IMG/VR virus record: IMGVR_UViG_3300025767_001290
Location: 1 to 64,000 of that record
Length of the DNA: 64,000 bases
Reading direction: 5' to 3' (one strand)
From: a virus
Of the stretch, positions 33,901 through 41,496 are shown piece by piece. The notes beneath the pieces are model-generated. The model saw only the letters and a list, made by a program, of their open reading frames with translations, did not search any database and was not told the origin of the DNA. Each line of letters begins with the position of its first letter. Position 1 is the first letter of the stretch. Position numbers and translations under genes: made by a program.

Positions 33901-34044
33901 TGACCGTGTTCCAGCAACATCTAATGCTGCGTTAAGTGTTTGCCCGTATCCAAATGTCGGAGCTGCAGAACCTGACGTGCCTAGTACAGCTTCAAGTCTG
34001 TCTTGCAGATTATTAAATCGGGTAGCTAAAATAGTAGTGGGCAT
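27997..34044 (-). CDS. 2015-aa virion protein with Ig/Calx-beta modules and Cys-loop repeats
   Basis: The protein has an N-terminal domain (about 1-240) shared in outline with the next virion protein upstream: NNLQDRL...GYGQTL, EDLYIDIVRCRAHQVG, DRRHFFNAGGEIRF. It is followed by Calx-beta-like and Ig-like beta modules (for example SEGSSATITLVTTNV...EGTETLTL near 350-425). Four roughly 42-residue repeats with Cys-x(~26-30)-Cys lie near 437-480, 1625-1666, 1840-1885 and 1887-1928. The last 60 residues are Gly/Ser-rich. There is no signal peptide. Such N-terminal domains attach to T4-like virions; the repeats look like a long adhesive fibre. A late-type promoter and an unusual inverted repeat surround its start codon. 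Confidence 0.85.
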   Translation of the reverse strand: MPTTILATRFNNLQDRLEAVLGTSGSAAPTFGYGQTLNAALDVAGTRSNTIPNSDKISAQQYEDLYIDIVRCRAHQVGAAAVTIDDFVIGDFETNAANTDKVEEAYISALESLMTTIELDRFDIDITTQASTTTLTTSANTPISSTYYTNVSGSWTSFLNQIFTVTFPTVEDRRHFFNAGGEIRFNAQVAYTGAQQKTADWQSSMAAMGVVSFTADDTYSNSSVGSASNIGNNSLTSTYQLCYRKDAGTTYSQSAYELYALQTGTRTIQFKVLFTDPNPGGYSIDEPLYGDWTSSASLLVPDGTVTINGLSHNTVVIEAEQLPSGSNIVNLSANTPPVPSYSLSRSATLASEGSSATITLVTTNVSNGTTIPYTITGVTTSDINVPLQGSFVVGTNNTVTITFANDLLTEGTETLTLALNNGASTISVNINDTSLTPPAAGTLLNQYCSGDDLYGTYANGSGGTYNQLIEANSATCGWVPPFTFTISPSSYSIQNTAWDIGDVVINTTATTNITITAPSGVRSGVVTVQETARPSAWEVSVDDVSSATTATKNYNLAAGQSITVPISVTPTSILDFASVNRQFHFTILEATGAGPSYKVYWTGAGVPVPLTPNINTTLNVDKVIGNETTSNTFTFSGTVTGWESTTGSVSWQQVGDEMNANDFINGTTGTAPVTITNSPNTGDGTYSFTRSIRADSTTEGTEQFGTRTYLASSPTTQSQTRIVSVDDTSPNPPVEAQFSSGRFGNAHTFSIAPTETTTWTTSVSLTSAPDNTAVELTVLIASWYNTWNVTINGSAVAVAGGGARHTFSITPSQSETITISVTATNGPNTPAADVFGQLYLYQGSGTSGSPILDRHYFTGTTTAWAAPVITSAGFSPPSPVVGTPATLYYQSSNATQVDYLITGNALPDGLAVTYDNGLTPDALYVNANTDYVTFTDEGTANWQVIASTPDGQTAIASGQLTTTLIEPVFSVSLPNGTSYTEGDTITFSLRYKNATASTQSLRFYRNPSIGDPVGSEYSTGGNGITFSGLSTAQDNVFRTATATITSVVDSNIEGTESFKLSDETGVPSYATWTLTDQPIANTFVITPSSVPVGSLFTFNSTGTPNTTVTYTAASVPNYNQVGSTYTLNSSGSYTRSSLHTLPGDFTYVGTFPVGSPSTATATVKICPVLSISMASSALPGDSVAVTISGGYPGGTFSWGQNGAMGPFPALSFNGSGVASFNFTAGSPATYTYTATENFCSGTASASITVQQVYTPTASVSPPSPYINELTTLTVSGGRPGGSFNITGPHPVSGVSFNSEGRYTVSSAYSTAGTFNYVIAVPSPDTNGAFSVVVQNEPPPLLTPNLTLIQPNTYEPVSGLITGALPNSSYAWASTNNAAGGAASSGTLDGAGNGTFSYTRSDNTLSTYASVSLGNIASYAAGYNSLNYTLAGIAAPVEVPVPTIIWSPSSAILNTTSVTLSWNAGAGATSASIVVVNPLGEIATLTGLTGSETAPLGVVGQWSADITAINSAGQGYAEAAINVSPQAPTPDPIIQFLSATYTVGETIQAAVNPDSAGGTYSSVSYIRDPSNTFIASSQSISPHTLSATATTTGTHTAGMLVLYRGNSNEQLSVAATPDLTSVSAAPAAGTVLTSNCSGTTLVQQIADGSGGSNRVETPNSPTCGYVAPTPPPVINSFYWSPSSIEVGDSNTLYWDVTGATSIVVTGDTGTYSLGPSGTRANGPYLSAGNFNTTLTASNAGGTVTDTAPITVTAPAPLAPSISFGPQVGIINVTQYTLTWTANGVSPASIVVTAADGGTTTFSDLTGSYTSTLGVVGIWSATITTAGGTASASVTVNNAPEVPPAVGTLLSTYCVGTTQWGIYSGGYGPDTYAIIQTNSISCGYTPPPPAAGTVLSSNCSGTTLVEQIADGSGGSTTRTTANSPTCGYTPPLSYPVTISVFVGPYNGSTSLCTAYFTGTPGASYGWALGGGGSGGGTFNSSGSDSISAALPAGTYFGAIYSGGQSDSTSWTVGGIAD
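28268..28388 (-). repeat. Direct repeat copy A (Cys-loop module)
   Basis: This 121-bp copy pairs with 29054-29174 at an offset of 786 bp. The segment 28324-28388 differs from its partner at only three positions, which indicates a recent duplication or gene conversion of the Cys-loop module. Confidence 0.85.
29054..29174 (-). repeat. Direct repeat copy B (Cys-loop module)
   Basis: This is the partner of 28268-28388. The first 22 bp and the last 65 bp are nearly identical, with most changes in between, so the module has a variable centre and conserved edges. Confidence 0.85.
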
Positions 34045-34103
34045 GCAATCTCTCTAATTTAAATATACTGTGTATTTATTAAAAAAATACCCACTACTAT
34101 TTT
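34028..34103 (-). repeat. 14-bp perfect inverted repeat enclosing the start codon and late promoter of the 2015-aa gene
   Basis: The arms are 34028-34041 and 34090-34103, perfect over 14 bp with a 48-bp loop. The loop contains the ATG (34044-34042), the AGAGAG ribosome binding site and the AATAAATA octamer (34073-34080). The downstream arm begins right after the ATG; the upstream arm lies just past the stop of the 1280-aa gene. In read-through RNA the start region would lie in a hairpin loop/stem; RNA from the late promoter would lack one arm. Confidence 0.75.
34073..34080 (-). promoter_or_regulatory. T4-type late promoter (AATAAATA)
   Basis: On the minus strand this octamer lies 29 bp upstream of the ATG of the 2015-aa virion gene, in a 64-bp non-coding gap, with an AGAGAG ribosome binding site between. 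Confidence 0.7.
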
Positions 34104-34108
34104 TTATA

Positions 34109-37100
34109 TTATTGTCTGTATAGTACTAGAGAAAATGTAGGATATGTTCCTGGGTAACCCGCTGCAAGAATACCAAAATTAAATGTATATGTGTTTGCAT
34201 TTAAATTACTAGTATTGCCGGCTACTCCTACACGCCTAGTTGCACCCGGAGCAAGTACAAAGCTTGGAGCTGAAATACCTGTATTTGTTCCTGTTAGTCT
34301 ACTAATCTCTTGTACACTTATATTAAGGGTCTCATCAGTTGGATTAGTAACTACAAAACTAGCTGCTGCAATTTGTGTGCCTGGATTAATTTCAATTGAT
34401 TTACTTGTAGGGCTAACTGTTACAGGAGTATCTTGTGATACTGGTTCTGGATCAACTACTGTAATATTAAACGTGTCTGTAGTCGATGTAGGATCGGAAT
34501 AGGTTACAACATAAGTGTAAGATCCTGCGCTATTAATTACAGTAGTTCCTGAAAAATCACCGCTGTTGTCAAAAGTTCCTGTAGCTTCTGATATTCCGTT
34601 ATTAGCTGTCCATGTTGTTCCTGGTGCTCCACCGTTAATAGCATAAGCAAACGTTTCGCCTCTTGTTACTGATGTAGGTAGACTTATTGATGGATTATAT
34701 GTCGGTACTGGTGCTGCTGGGGTTAAAGATGTGTCTTGTATAGCAGCATAAATTGCCGTTCGGACTACTGGGCCTGCGACACTTCCAGTTCTTAATTCTG
34801 TTCCAAAAAATTCTGTACCTGATTCAGTTGTAGCGTCGGCTACTGCTGTCCTAGTAAATGATCCTGAATTATTACTAATTGTAACTGTTCCAGTGAGTCC
34901 GTTAACATCATTTGCAGAAATAGGTGCGGGTGAAAATGTTTGTTTATTAACCCAGTATAGTACTGTTCCGTTTGGAACATTAGTAGTTGTTACTGTGTAT
35001 ACAAATGCCGAATATGTTGTTTCATTACCTACTGTTGGATATCCAGCTCGACCGCTATCTACAGTCATGCTGTATGTCGGAGTTTGAACTACTTCTGCTG
35101 TCCAATTAAGTTGTACAACTTTTGTGCCTGCGGTTGTACTTATTGTTAGTGTTGATGTTCCTGAACTTCCAAATCTATAAAATGTAACGTCTATATATTT
35201 ACTCGAGCTCGGAGTAACTGAGAAGTTAGCAACACCGCTTGGTACCCCTAAGGCTCCTGTATAATCAATACTTGTAGCAGATGCACTACTTTGACTAACT
35301 GATATACCTGTTACTGTTACTGCTGCGTTTGATGTAAATGTAATACGCTGCGGGCTTGGTCTTACTCCAGAAGGTGATGTAAATTGTAGGTTGCTAGAAG
35401 AAGTAGATATTGCAGGAACTATTGTAGGTGTCGGTGCAGGTACTGCATCCCATGTTAACTTAATTGCGCCGCTAGCACCTGGTGCTGCTCCGCCTGCGCT
35501 GCCTCCCGATGCTCCGCCTCCGCCTCCGTAGTTGCCGCCTGTGCCGCCTGTGGTGGTACCAGTGGCTCCATTAGCTCCTAACGATCCGCCTGCGCCGCCT
35601 GTGCCATAAGCACCATTAGCTGTTCCAAAAGTTCCGCTTCCGCTATTAATTCCGCCTGCACCTACGCCGCCGCCACCGCCTGCGCCGTAACTAGGACTAA
35701 CGCTGCCGCCTCCGCCGCCGCCGCCGCCTGCACCGCCTGTGCCTGCTGTTCCGTTAGTTGCTGCTATTCCAGATATTGATCGACCGCCTGTGCCGCCTGT
35801 GCCGCCATTGCCTGCATAACCGCCGGCACCTCCGCCACCACCGCCGCCATAGGTCCAATAGCCTGCTCCGCCAGCTCCGCCATTGCCGCCATTTGTTCCA
35901 ACAAAGCCGCCACCTGATGCACCTGGTGATAGTTGAGTATTATTAGAGACATACGAGCCTTGACTGCCGCCTCTGCCTGACACAGTGTTTAATGTTTTAA
36001 AATATGTATTTCCGCCTGCTGAATTACCTGCGCCTACTCCAACTGCTACATCATATGTTTGTCCAGGAATTACTGAGATCGTACTAGATCCGTAGCCGCC
36101 GCCTCCGCCGCCGCCTCCGCCATTAGTATAACCTGCGCCACCTCCGCCGACTGAATATACAGTTACACTATCAATGTGAGACGGAGCAGTCCATTTGTAT
36201 ATCCCTGCTTGAGTAGCAGTTACTGACGTGCCGCTGTTGGATAAGAAAGTTGCTGATGGCGGTGTTAGTGAAGTATCTGATATATACGTTGCTGCACCAT
36301 TGCCTGCTGTTAGTACAACTGTACCGTTAGTTGAGCCTGTTCTTAGTTGTATGTCAAATACTTCTGAACCTTCAGTTGTTACATCTGCTCTAGTAGTACG
36401 AGTAAATGTACCAGAACCGCTAGTCATAGTAACTGTCCCGCTGAGCGTACCATCAGTAAAATCTCCAGCAGTTATGCCAGAGCCCGTAGTTGTCCAATAT
36501 AATGTACCATTAGGTACATTAGTAGTAGATACAGTATATGTCGAAGAGCTTCCTTCAGATATTGTAGACGTTGACGATGTTATTGAATATGTAGGCGTAG
36601 GCGCAGGTGTAACACCTACAGAATTATCTACTATTGTAACAACTCCGGTCGAGTCAACAAAACTTGACAGTGACGCATCTGTGTATAACCTTAATCTAAA
36701 ACTTTCAGTACCTTCAGTAAAGTTATCAGCTAAAAGTGTTCTATTAATAGTTCGTTCAGCTTGTGTATATGCTGCGGTAATTGTAATACTTCCTGATAGT
36801 GTGTTATCATCAAAATCAGCCGCTGTTACATTGCCGCTAACAGTTTCGGTATCCCAATACAATGTAATCGGATACGGTACGTTTACTGCATTTACAACAT
36901 AATCTACACTTGCATATTGCTGTCCGTTTAGGTTTTCAATTTCGTATTGATTCCTTGCTAAGTCAACTCCAATAGAATATTCTGGGCTCTTATTAATCTC
37001 TGCAGGAGAGTCAAATCCTGATACTGATGTTGTGATGGAAAATGTAGGATCTTCAACAGATACATAGTTTCCTTTAGCAATGTATAACTGCACATTACTT

Positions 37101-37951
37101 TCAAGTCTTCCATCTACATTGTTGTCAACTACATTGTCGAAAACAGTATCATTAAATTCAATTTTAAATTCAATTTTACTGTCTGATACTTCTCTAGCGT
37201 TAATTTTAAAAGTATTATTTTCGTATATAGGACTTGTATACCCAGTACCTGCTTTGTAATAAATTTGCTGGTACGATGTTGTAAGATCATAGTTACCTAC
37301 AGTAGATACTTGAGTGGCGTTTGCTGTAGTATTGCTGTAACTAAATGAAACTGTTCCAACTTGTCCAAGTAATTGCGCCCAGTCAAGTCCCTTTTGTGTT
37401 CTTGCAGCAGAATTAGATGCTGCTATTCTTATTTGGCCACCACTGTTAAAAAAGTGACGTCTGTGATCTGCATCATTAAATGTTACAGTAAATAATTGAT
37501 AAATTAATCCGTTCCATGTTGCTGATCTTATATCAGTTAATTTAAGTGATTGCTCTGATTGCAACGGAGATAATACAAATTTTTGTTCTTCAATTAGAGT
37601 CATTAAAGCTTCGTAATCCGCAATACCTTTTTTAAACCCGTCTGGATCATCTGTAAGTAGTCCATTGTCACTTAAAAATGCACTTGTATCTTGAGCTACT
37701 GTATTCGATCCACTTACTACTTTATCAATTGAGTTAACTCCAAGGCCGCCGACTCCAACTTGGTGTACTCTAGCATTTAAAATATCTACATATATATTGT
37801 TAAGATCGTCAGCTTTAACTTCACTTTCAACTGAACTAACTTGGCTGCTTGCAAGAGTTTGCCCATATCCATTTTGCCCAGCGCCTTGACCATGAATTAA
37901 TGAAATTCTATTTTGTAGGTTGTTAATTCGTGCTGCTGTAATATTTGCCAT
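34109..37951 (-). CDS. 1280-aa virion protein with glycine-rich and Calx-beta domains
   Basis: The N-terminus (about 1-290) has the same architecture as the 2015-aa protein: NNLQNRIS...GYGQTL, NNIYVDILNARVHQVG, and a later RRHFFNSGGQIRI. Calx-beta-like modules (EGSSSTYTVSTTNVPNGTLYW...EGSEVFDIQL) follow. A glycine-rich domain lies near 600-834, opening with WTAPSHIDSVTVYSVGGGG, which is the fold seen in glycine-rich fibre-tip proteins. Two more beta modules and a C-terminal Ig-like region complete it. The glycine-rich block is unusually GC-rich for this genome. It is a candidate adhesin. AAGGAA precedes the ATG; the gap to the upstream fibre gene is 9 bp. Confidence 0.85.
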   Translation of the reverse strand: MANITAARINNLQNRISLIHGQGAGQNGYGQTLASSQVSSVESEVKADDLNNIYVDILNARVHQVGVGGLGVNSIDKVVSGSNTVAQDTSAFLSDNGLLTDDPDGFKKGIADYEALMTLIEEQKFVLSPLQSEQSLKLTDIRSATWNGLIYQLFTVTFNDADHRRHFFNSGGQIRIAASNSAARTQKGLDWAQLLGQVGTVSFSYSNTTANATQVSTVGNYDLTTSYQQIYYKAGTGYTSPIYENNTFKINAREVSDSKIEFKIEFNDTVFDNVVDNNVDGRLESNVQLYIAKGNYVSVEDPTFSITTSVSGFDSPAEINKSPEYSIGVDLARNQYEIENLNGQQYASVDYVVNAVNVPYPITLYWDTETVSGNVTAADFDDNTLSGSITITAAYTQAERTINRTLLADNFTEGTESFRLRLYTDASLSSFVDSTGVVTIVDNSVGVTPAPTPTYSITSSTSTISEGSSSTYTVSTTNVPNGTLYWTTTGSGITAGDFTDGTLSGTVTMTSGSGTFTRTTRADVTTEGSEVFDIQLRTGSTNGTVVLTAGNGAATYISDTSLTPPSATFLSNSGTSVTATQAGIYKWTAPSHIDSVTVYSVGGGGAGYTNGGGGGGGGGYGSSTISVIPGQTYDVAVGVGAGNSAGGNTYFKTLNTVSGRGGSQGSYVSNNTQLSPGASGGGFVGTNGGNGGAGGAGYWTYGGGGGGGAGGYAGNGGTGGTGGRSISGIAATNGTAGTGGAGGGGGGGGSVSPSYGAGGGGGVGAGGINSGSGTFGTANGAYGTGGAGGSLGANGATGTTTGGTGGNYGGGGGASGGSAGGAAPGASGAIKLTWDAVPAPTPTIVPAISTSSSNLQFTSPSGVRPSPQRITFTSNAAVTVTGISVSQSSASATSIDYTGALGVPSGVANFSVTPSSSKYIDVTFYRFGSSGTSTLTISTTAGTKVVQLNWTAEVVQTPTYSMTVDSGRAGYPTVGNETTYSAFVYTVTTTNVPNGTVLYWVNKQTFSPAPISANDVNGLTGTVTISNNSGSFTRTAVADATTESGTEFFGTELRTGSVAGPVVRTAIYAAIQDTSLTPAAPVPTYNPSISLPTSVTRGETFAYAINGGAPGTTWTANNGISEATGTFDNSGDFSGTTVINSAGSYTYVVTYSDPTSTTDTFNITVVDPEPVSQDTPVTVSPTSKSIEINPGTQIAAASFVVTNPTDETLNISVQEISRLTGTNTGISAPSFVLAPGATRRVGVAGNTSNLNANTYTFNFGILAAGYPGTYPTFSLVLYRQ

Positions 37952-37960
37952 TTGGGTTCC

Positions 37961-39484
37961 TTATACCTTAAGTACACATTCTACTAGCTTTTCGCCCTCA
38001 TTGCTATTACTTTCAAGTGCAATACCTACTAATGCTGATGTTGCAAGTGTTGTACTTACTCCATCTGCTATTGCGTAAACTGCATCGCCTTTTCTAACTG
38101 CGCCCTTTACTCTTACAGGTAAACGTCCTTTAAGTCCAATGTATTGTCCTTCTGCTTCACTGTTCATCATATATGCTGGATCAGTTGAAACAACACCAAT
38201 GCAGTGATTACTTGCACTTGCTGGTTCTACTTCATGATCTTCATGTGTGCATACTGCTACTGCTGTACCTGCTGGCAATTCTGTTTCTGTTGTGTATTTT
38301 TCTGCTAAGTCAGCATATCTTGCACTTGTTGCTGTACCAACAAATAAGTTAGCAACTATGTTGCCATCAGCATTTCTAACAGCAACAGTATTATTTGATA
38401 ATAAATCGCTTCCTACTGCATATTTGTCTGTTCCGTACTTTAATTGATCAGCTTTATCAGCAACACCTTTAAATTTTTGAGCATATATGTCTTTCCAAAG
38501 TAGAGTAGATGACCCAATATCATATGTCTCAGTGATACCAGGCATAATACCAAGTATATTAACGTCAGCTATTGTAGTTACTGCACCTAATGAATTAGTT
38601 GTTTGGAGTAATATTTTACTGCTTGCGCCATTAGAATTTTTTATTACTGCTGAATTTGTAACAGGATCAAAACTTATAGATATTTGATCAGTGGCTCCTA
38701 TTTTTATACCTGTATTACTTTTAAATTTAGTTTCTTCATTAAATACGCTTGCTGTACCTGAAGTTGTTGTGACTACTTCTGATGCATCTATAACTTTAGT
38801 AATAGCGCCATTCACATCATAAACAACAATTTTTTCTGCTGCTGTTGCAGTTCCGTGTAATCTATGTTCACTTGTTGTAATGCCAAGATTTGCTCCAGTA
38901 CTTGGAGTATTAACTAGATTTAACCCTTTATTAATTTTAGTAAATCCAGTAACAGTATTACTAGCATCAATATCAAATGCAGTACTGTTACTTGCAATAG
39001 CTATAATTACATCATTAAGGGTTGTAGTAATAACACTGTTAGTACTGCCATCTTGCCCTAGTATATCTACACTTTGCATTTGTGTTAGGCCTTCACCTGA
39101 GTTTTGCGGGCCTATAAGATCAAAAGTACTTCCGTTATACACATATAATTGGTTGTTTGCACTGTCCCACCAAAAATCTCCATTTGACGATCCTGTTGGC
39201 TGTGTACTAGTTGCTGTTGCTCCGCCTGATGCTTTCCATGTATTGCCGTCATAAAATTTTAATTTGGCGCTGGTTGTGTCATACCAAAGTTGACCGGTTA
39301 GCGCCCGAGGTGGCGCAACAGTACCGGAGAAGTTCTCAAGTAAAAATAACATATTTTCATTTTGAATTTCTCCATATCCTGCATAGTTTTTACCTATAAA
39401 TTTAAGGTCAGTTGTTTGATCAACTGTACCGTCTTCCACTGTTGTTAACAGTGTGTTGTTATATCTGTCTATTTGATAAGCCAT
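37961..39484 (-). CDS. Tail fibre protein, tandem paralogue 1
   Basis: The 507-aa protein shares about 110 N-terminal residues with the next two fibre genes: GKNYAGYGEIQNENMLFLLENFSGTVAPPRALTGQLWYD, YDGNTWKASGG and DFWWDSANNQLYVYNG. The middle is beta-rich. The C-terminus (about 370-507) reads ATSARYADLAEKYTTE...GVVSTDPAYMMNSE...GLKGRLPVRVKGAVRKGDAV, an intramolecular-chaperone or cap-like domain that I know in other phage fibres but cannot name. A late promoter (39514-39521) precedes it. Confidence 0.82.
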   Translation of the reverse strand: MAYQIDRYNNTLLTTVEDGTVDQTTDLKFIGKNYAGYGEIQNENMLFLLENFSGTVAPPRALTGQLWYDTTSAKLKFYDGNTWKASGGATATSTQPTGSSNGDFWWDSANNQLYVYNGSTFDLIGPQNSGEGLTQMQSVDILGQDGSTNSVITTTLNDVIIAIASNSTAFDIDASNTVTGFTKINKGLNLVNTPSTGANLGITTSEHRLHGTATAAEKIVVYDVNGAITKVIDASEVVTTTSGTASVFNEETKFKSNTGIKIGATDQISISFDPVTNSAVIKNSNGASSKILLQTTNSLGAVTTIADVNILGIMPGITETYDIGSSTLLWKDIYAQKFKGVADKADQLKYGTDKYAVGSDLLSNNTVAVRNADGNIVANLFVGTATSARYADLAEKYTTETELPAGTAVAVCTHEDHEVEPASASNHCIGVVSTDPAYMMNSEAEGQYIGLKGRLPVRVKGAVRKGDAVYAIADGVSTTLATSALVGIALESNSNEGEKLVECVLKV

Positions 39485-39513
39485 TGCTTGTAAACCCCTA
39501 GTGCTATTATTAG

Positions 39514-39521
39514 TATTTATT
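39514..39521 (-). promoter_or_regulatory. T4-type late promoter (AATAAATA)
   Basis: The octamer lies 29 bp upstream of the ATG at 39484 on the minus strand. The 17 bases 39520-39504 match 1953-1969 upstream of the other fibre-like gene exactly. Confidence 0.75.
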
Positions 39522-39524
39522 CAA

Positions 39525-41495
39525 TTAAAATGAATACGGTTCAGTTGTGCTTATGTGCGTCCAAGCTGTGCCGTTTGATGTATAAGTCATTAATTTCCTT
39601 GTCGGAGTAAGAACAACGCTACCGCTTGCTGTGTTTGAAGCATCAAGATCTTGTATTGCTTGGCCGGCGTTTGACACACCGCCTTGATCAACTACAACAG
39701 TATTTTTAGTTAGTACACCGGTGTTATCAGGACTTTCTGACACAGTAATGTTAATGCCGGTTACTGTTGCTCCTGCATATGATGTTGTATGTATTTTTGC
39801 AATCTTACCTGTATTAAGCGTAGCTGCTGGATACATTGAATTTATAACTGTTGCAACATTTGCTTCTAATGTCGAATCCGCGCCCATACCAGTAACGTCT
39901 AATGAAAATACTACAGGTCCAGTTGCTAATTCTTCATCTACGTATTCTTTAGTAGCAACAGTACTGCCAATTGATTCAGTAACTGCAAGCTCAACTGCTT
40001 TTCTTGCACTAACTGCTTTTGCAACACCTGTAATTTTTTGACTATCAGTAACATTAATATCGCCTGCGGCTGTTATGTTAATTCCACGATTAGATACGAT
40101 TGCAAATACTGCCGGACTTGCCGGTGCTGCTGTAATTGTATGACCGTTAATATTAATATTATCAACATCTAAATTGATTAGCGTTCCAATTTCATCTAAT
40201 TGCGGAGCTTTTTGGATATTAACTAAACTTGTGTTTGTTAATTTGTTTTCGCCTCCAATCTTTAGTGCTTTAGTGTTGTCACTTAAATCTAAGTTAACAT
40301 TAGTAGTCCATGCATCTTGTGCTTGTTTCCAAGTCCATAATTTTTGGCCAACATCTGATGTATCTAATATAAAACCTGCGTTGTCAGCATTAATTCCAGT
40401 AAGTGTTACGCCTGCTGCGGTCTTAGCAATTTCAATATTTTTATCTTCAATTCGCAGTGTAGCAACATCAATACTAGTCGTAGTGCCTTCAATTAAAAGA
40501 TTACCAGTTACTCGTAAATCTCCGTCTACATCCAATGTGTAGTCAGGTAGTCTAAAGTCGCCTGCATCAGTTCTATTAAAAATTCCAACTCTTGCAGTAC
40601 TTGCATCTACGTAAATTGCATCTACTGTAATTGATCCAAACGAACTTGACTTAACACGCATACTCATATCTTCGTCAGTGATTTGGTTTTCTAAATAATA
40701 TCTAGGACCTACAATTTTTTGTACATGATTCTGTGAAACACCAACTGTTAAACCACCCGAGTTTGATATTGTTAAAGTGCCCGTTGTTAACCCATTAGCA
40801 GTTGATGGAAGAAAACTGTCAGCAGTTCTAACTATGCCGCCTGCTGTAACAAGTGCGTTTGCACTGGATGCAATACCTCTAAATTTAAAATTAGCAGTAT
40901 CAATAATGTTAAATCCTTGATATATTATACCATTAGGATTTGCTGCGGTAACTAGTCCATCTATTTGTTGACTGTACACTGGTGTAAATTCCAGTGCGCT
41001 GACAACTGCTGTTAGTGTTCCGCCTACATATAGATTTGCAACTGTTCTAGAACGACTCTGTGCATCAAGAATACTTTCTACTCTATATCCAGTTTCGCCT
41101 TGTGTTAGTGTATATGAAGGACCCATTAAAATAAGATCAGAGCCGTCGTATGCATATACTTGATTATTTAGACTGTCAATCCATAAATCGCCTGCAACCA
41201 TTTGCGGTTGTGTAGTTTGCACAAATGGGCCTCCACTTGCTTTCCATTGTGTTCCGTCATAGACTTTTAGTCGCTTATCACTGTTGTCCCACCATGTTTG
41301 ACCAGTTAATGGATTACTCGGAGATGCTGTATTGGAGAAATTTTCTAATAATTTAATAAAGTTTTCATTAAAGTATTCACCGTACCCTGTATAGTTTCTA
41401 CCAACAAGCACCAGGTTAGTACTAGTAGTATCTATTTGGCCATCAATTAAGTCTGTTAATATTGTGCCGTCTGTCTTGTTTAGTTGATAACTCAT
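39525..41495 (-). CDS. Tail fibre protein, tandem paralogue 2
   Basis: The 656-aa protein opens with the shared attachment domain (GRNYTGYGEYFNENFIKLLENFSNTASPSNPLTGQTWWD, then YDGTQWKASGG). The shaft is beta-rich, with LDVDGDLRVTGNLLIEGTTTSIDVATLRIEDKNIEI near 325-365, a segment typical of T4-like fibre shafts. The end (KLMTYTSNGTAWTHISTTEPYSF) is distinct from both neighbours. GGAAAA precedes the ATG; the spacing to the next gene is 1 bp, so it is cotranscribed. Confidence 0.82.
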   Translation of the reverse strand: MSYQLNKTDGTILTDLIDGQIDTTSTNLVLVGRNYTGYGEYFNENFIKLLENFSNTASPSNPLTGQTWWDNSDKRLKVYDGTQWKASGGPFVQTTQPQMVAGDLWIDSLNNQVYAYDGSDLILMGPSYTLTQGETGYRVESILDAQSRSRTVANLYVGGTLTAVVSALEFTPVYSQQIDGLVTAANPNGIIYQGFNIIDTANFKFRGIASSANALVTAGGIVRTADSFLPSTANGLTTGTLTISNSGGLTVGVSQNHVQKIVGPRYYLENQITDEDMSMRVKSSSFGSITVDAIYVDASTARVGIFNRTDAGDFRLPDYTLDVDGDLRVTGNLLIEGTTTSIDVATLRIEDKNIEIAKTAAGVTLTGINADNAGFILDTSDVGQKLWTWKQAQDAWTTNVNLDLSDNTKALKIGGENKLTNTSLVNIQKAPQLDEIGTLINLDVDNININGHTITAAPASPAVFAIVSNRGINITAAGDINVTDSQKITGVAKAVSARKAVELAVTESIGSTVATKEYVDEELATGPVVFSLDVTGMGADSTLEANVATVINSMYPAATLNTGKIAKIHTTSYAGATVTGINITVSESPDNTGVLTKNTVVVDQGGVSNAGQAIQDLDASNTASGSVVLTPTRKLMTYTSNGTAWTHISTTEPYSF

Positions 41496-41496
41496 T

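Noticed and set aside
34090-34110. T-rich tract after the 1280-aa gene as a terminator
   Set aside because: The T-run is not preceded by a stable hairpin of its own; the nearby stem arm pairs with sequence beyond the next start codon instead.
35758-35946. Arg/His-rich and other long open frames opposite the glycine-rich block
   Set aside because: They are antisense shadows of the Gly-codon repeats, with low-complexity products and no ribosome binding site.
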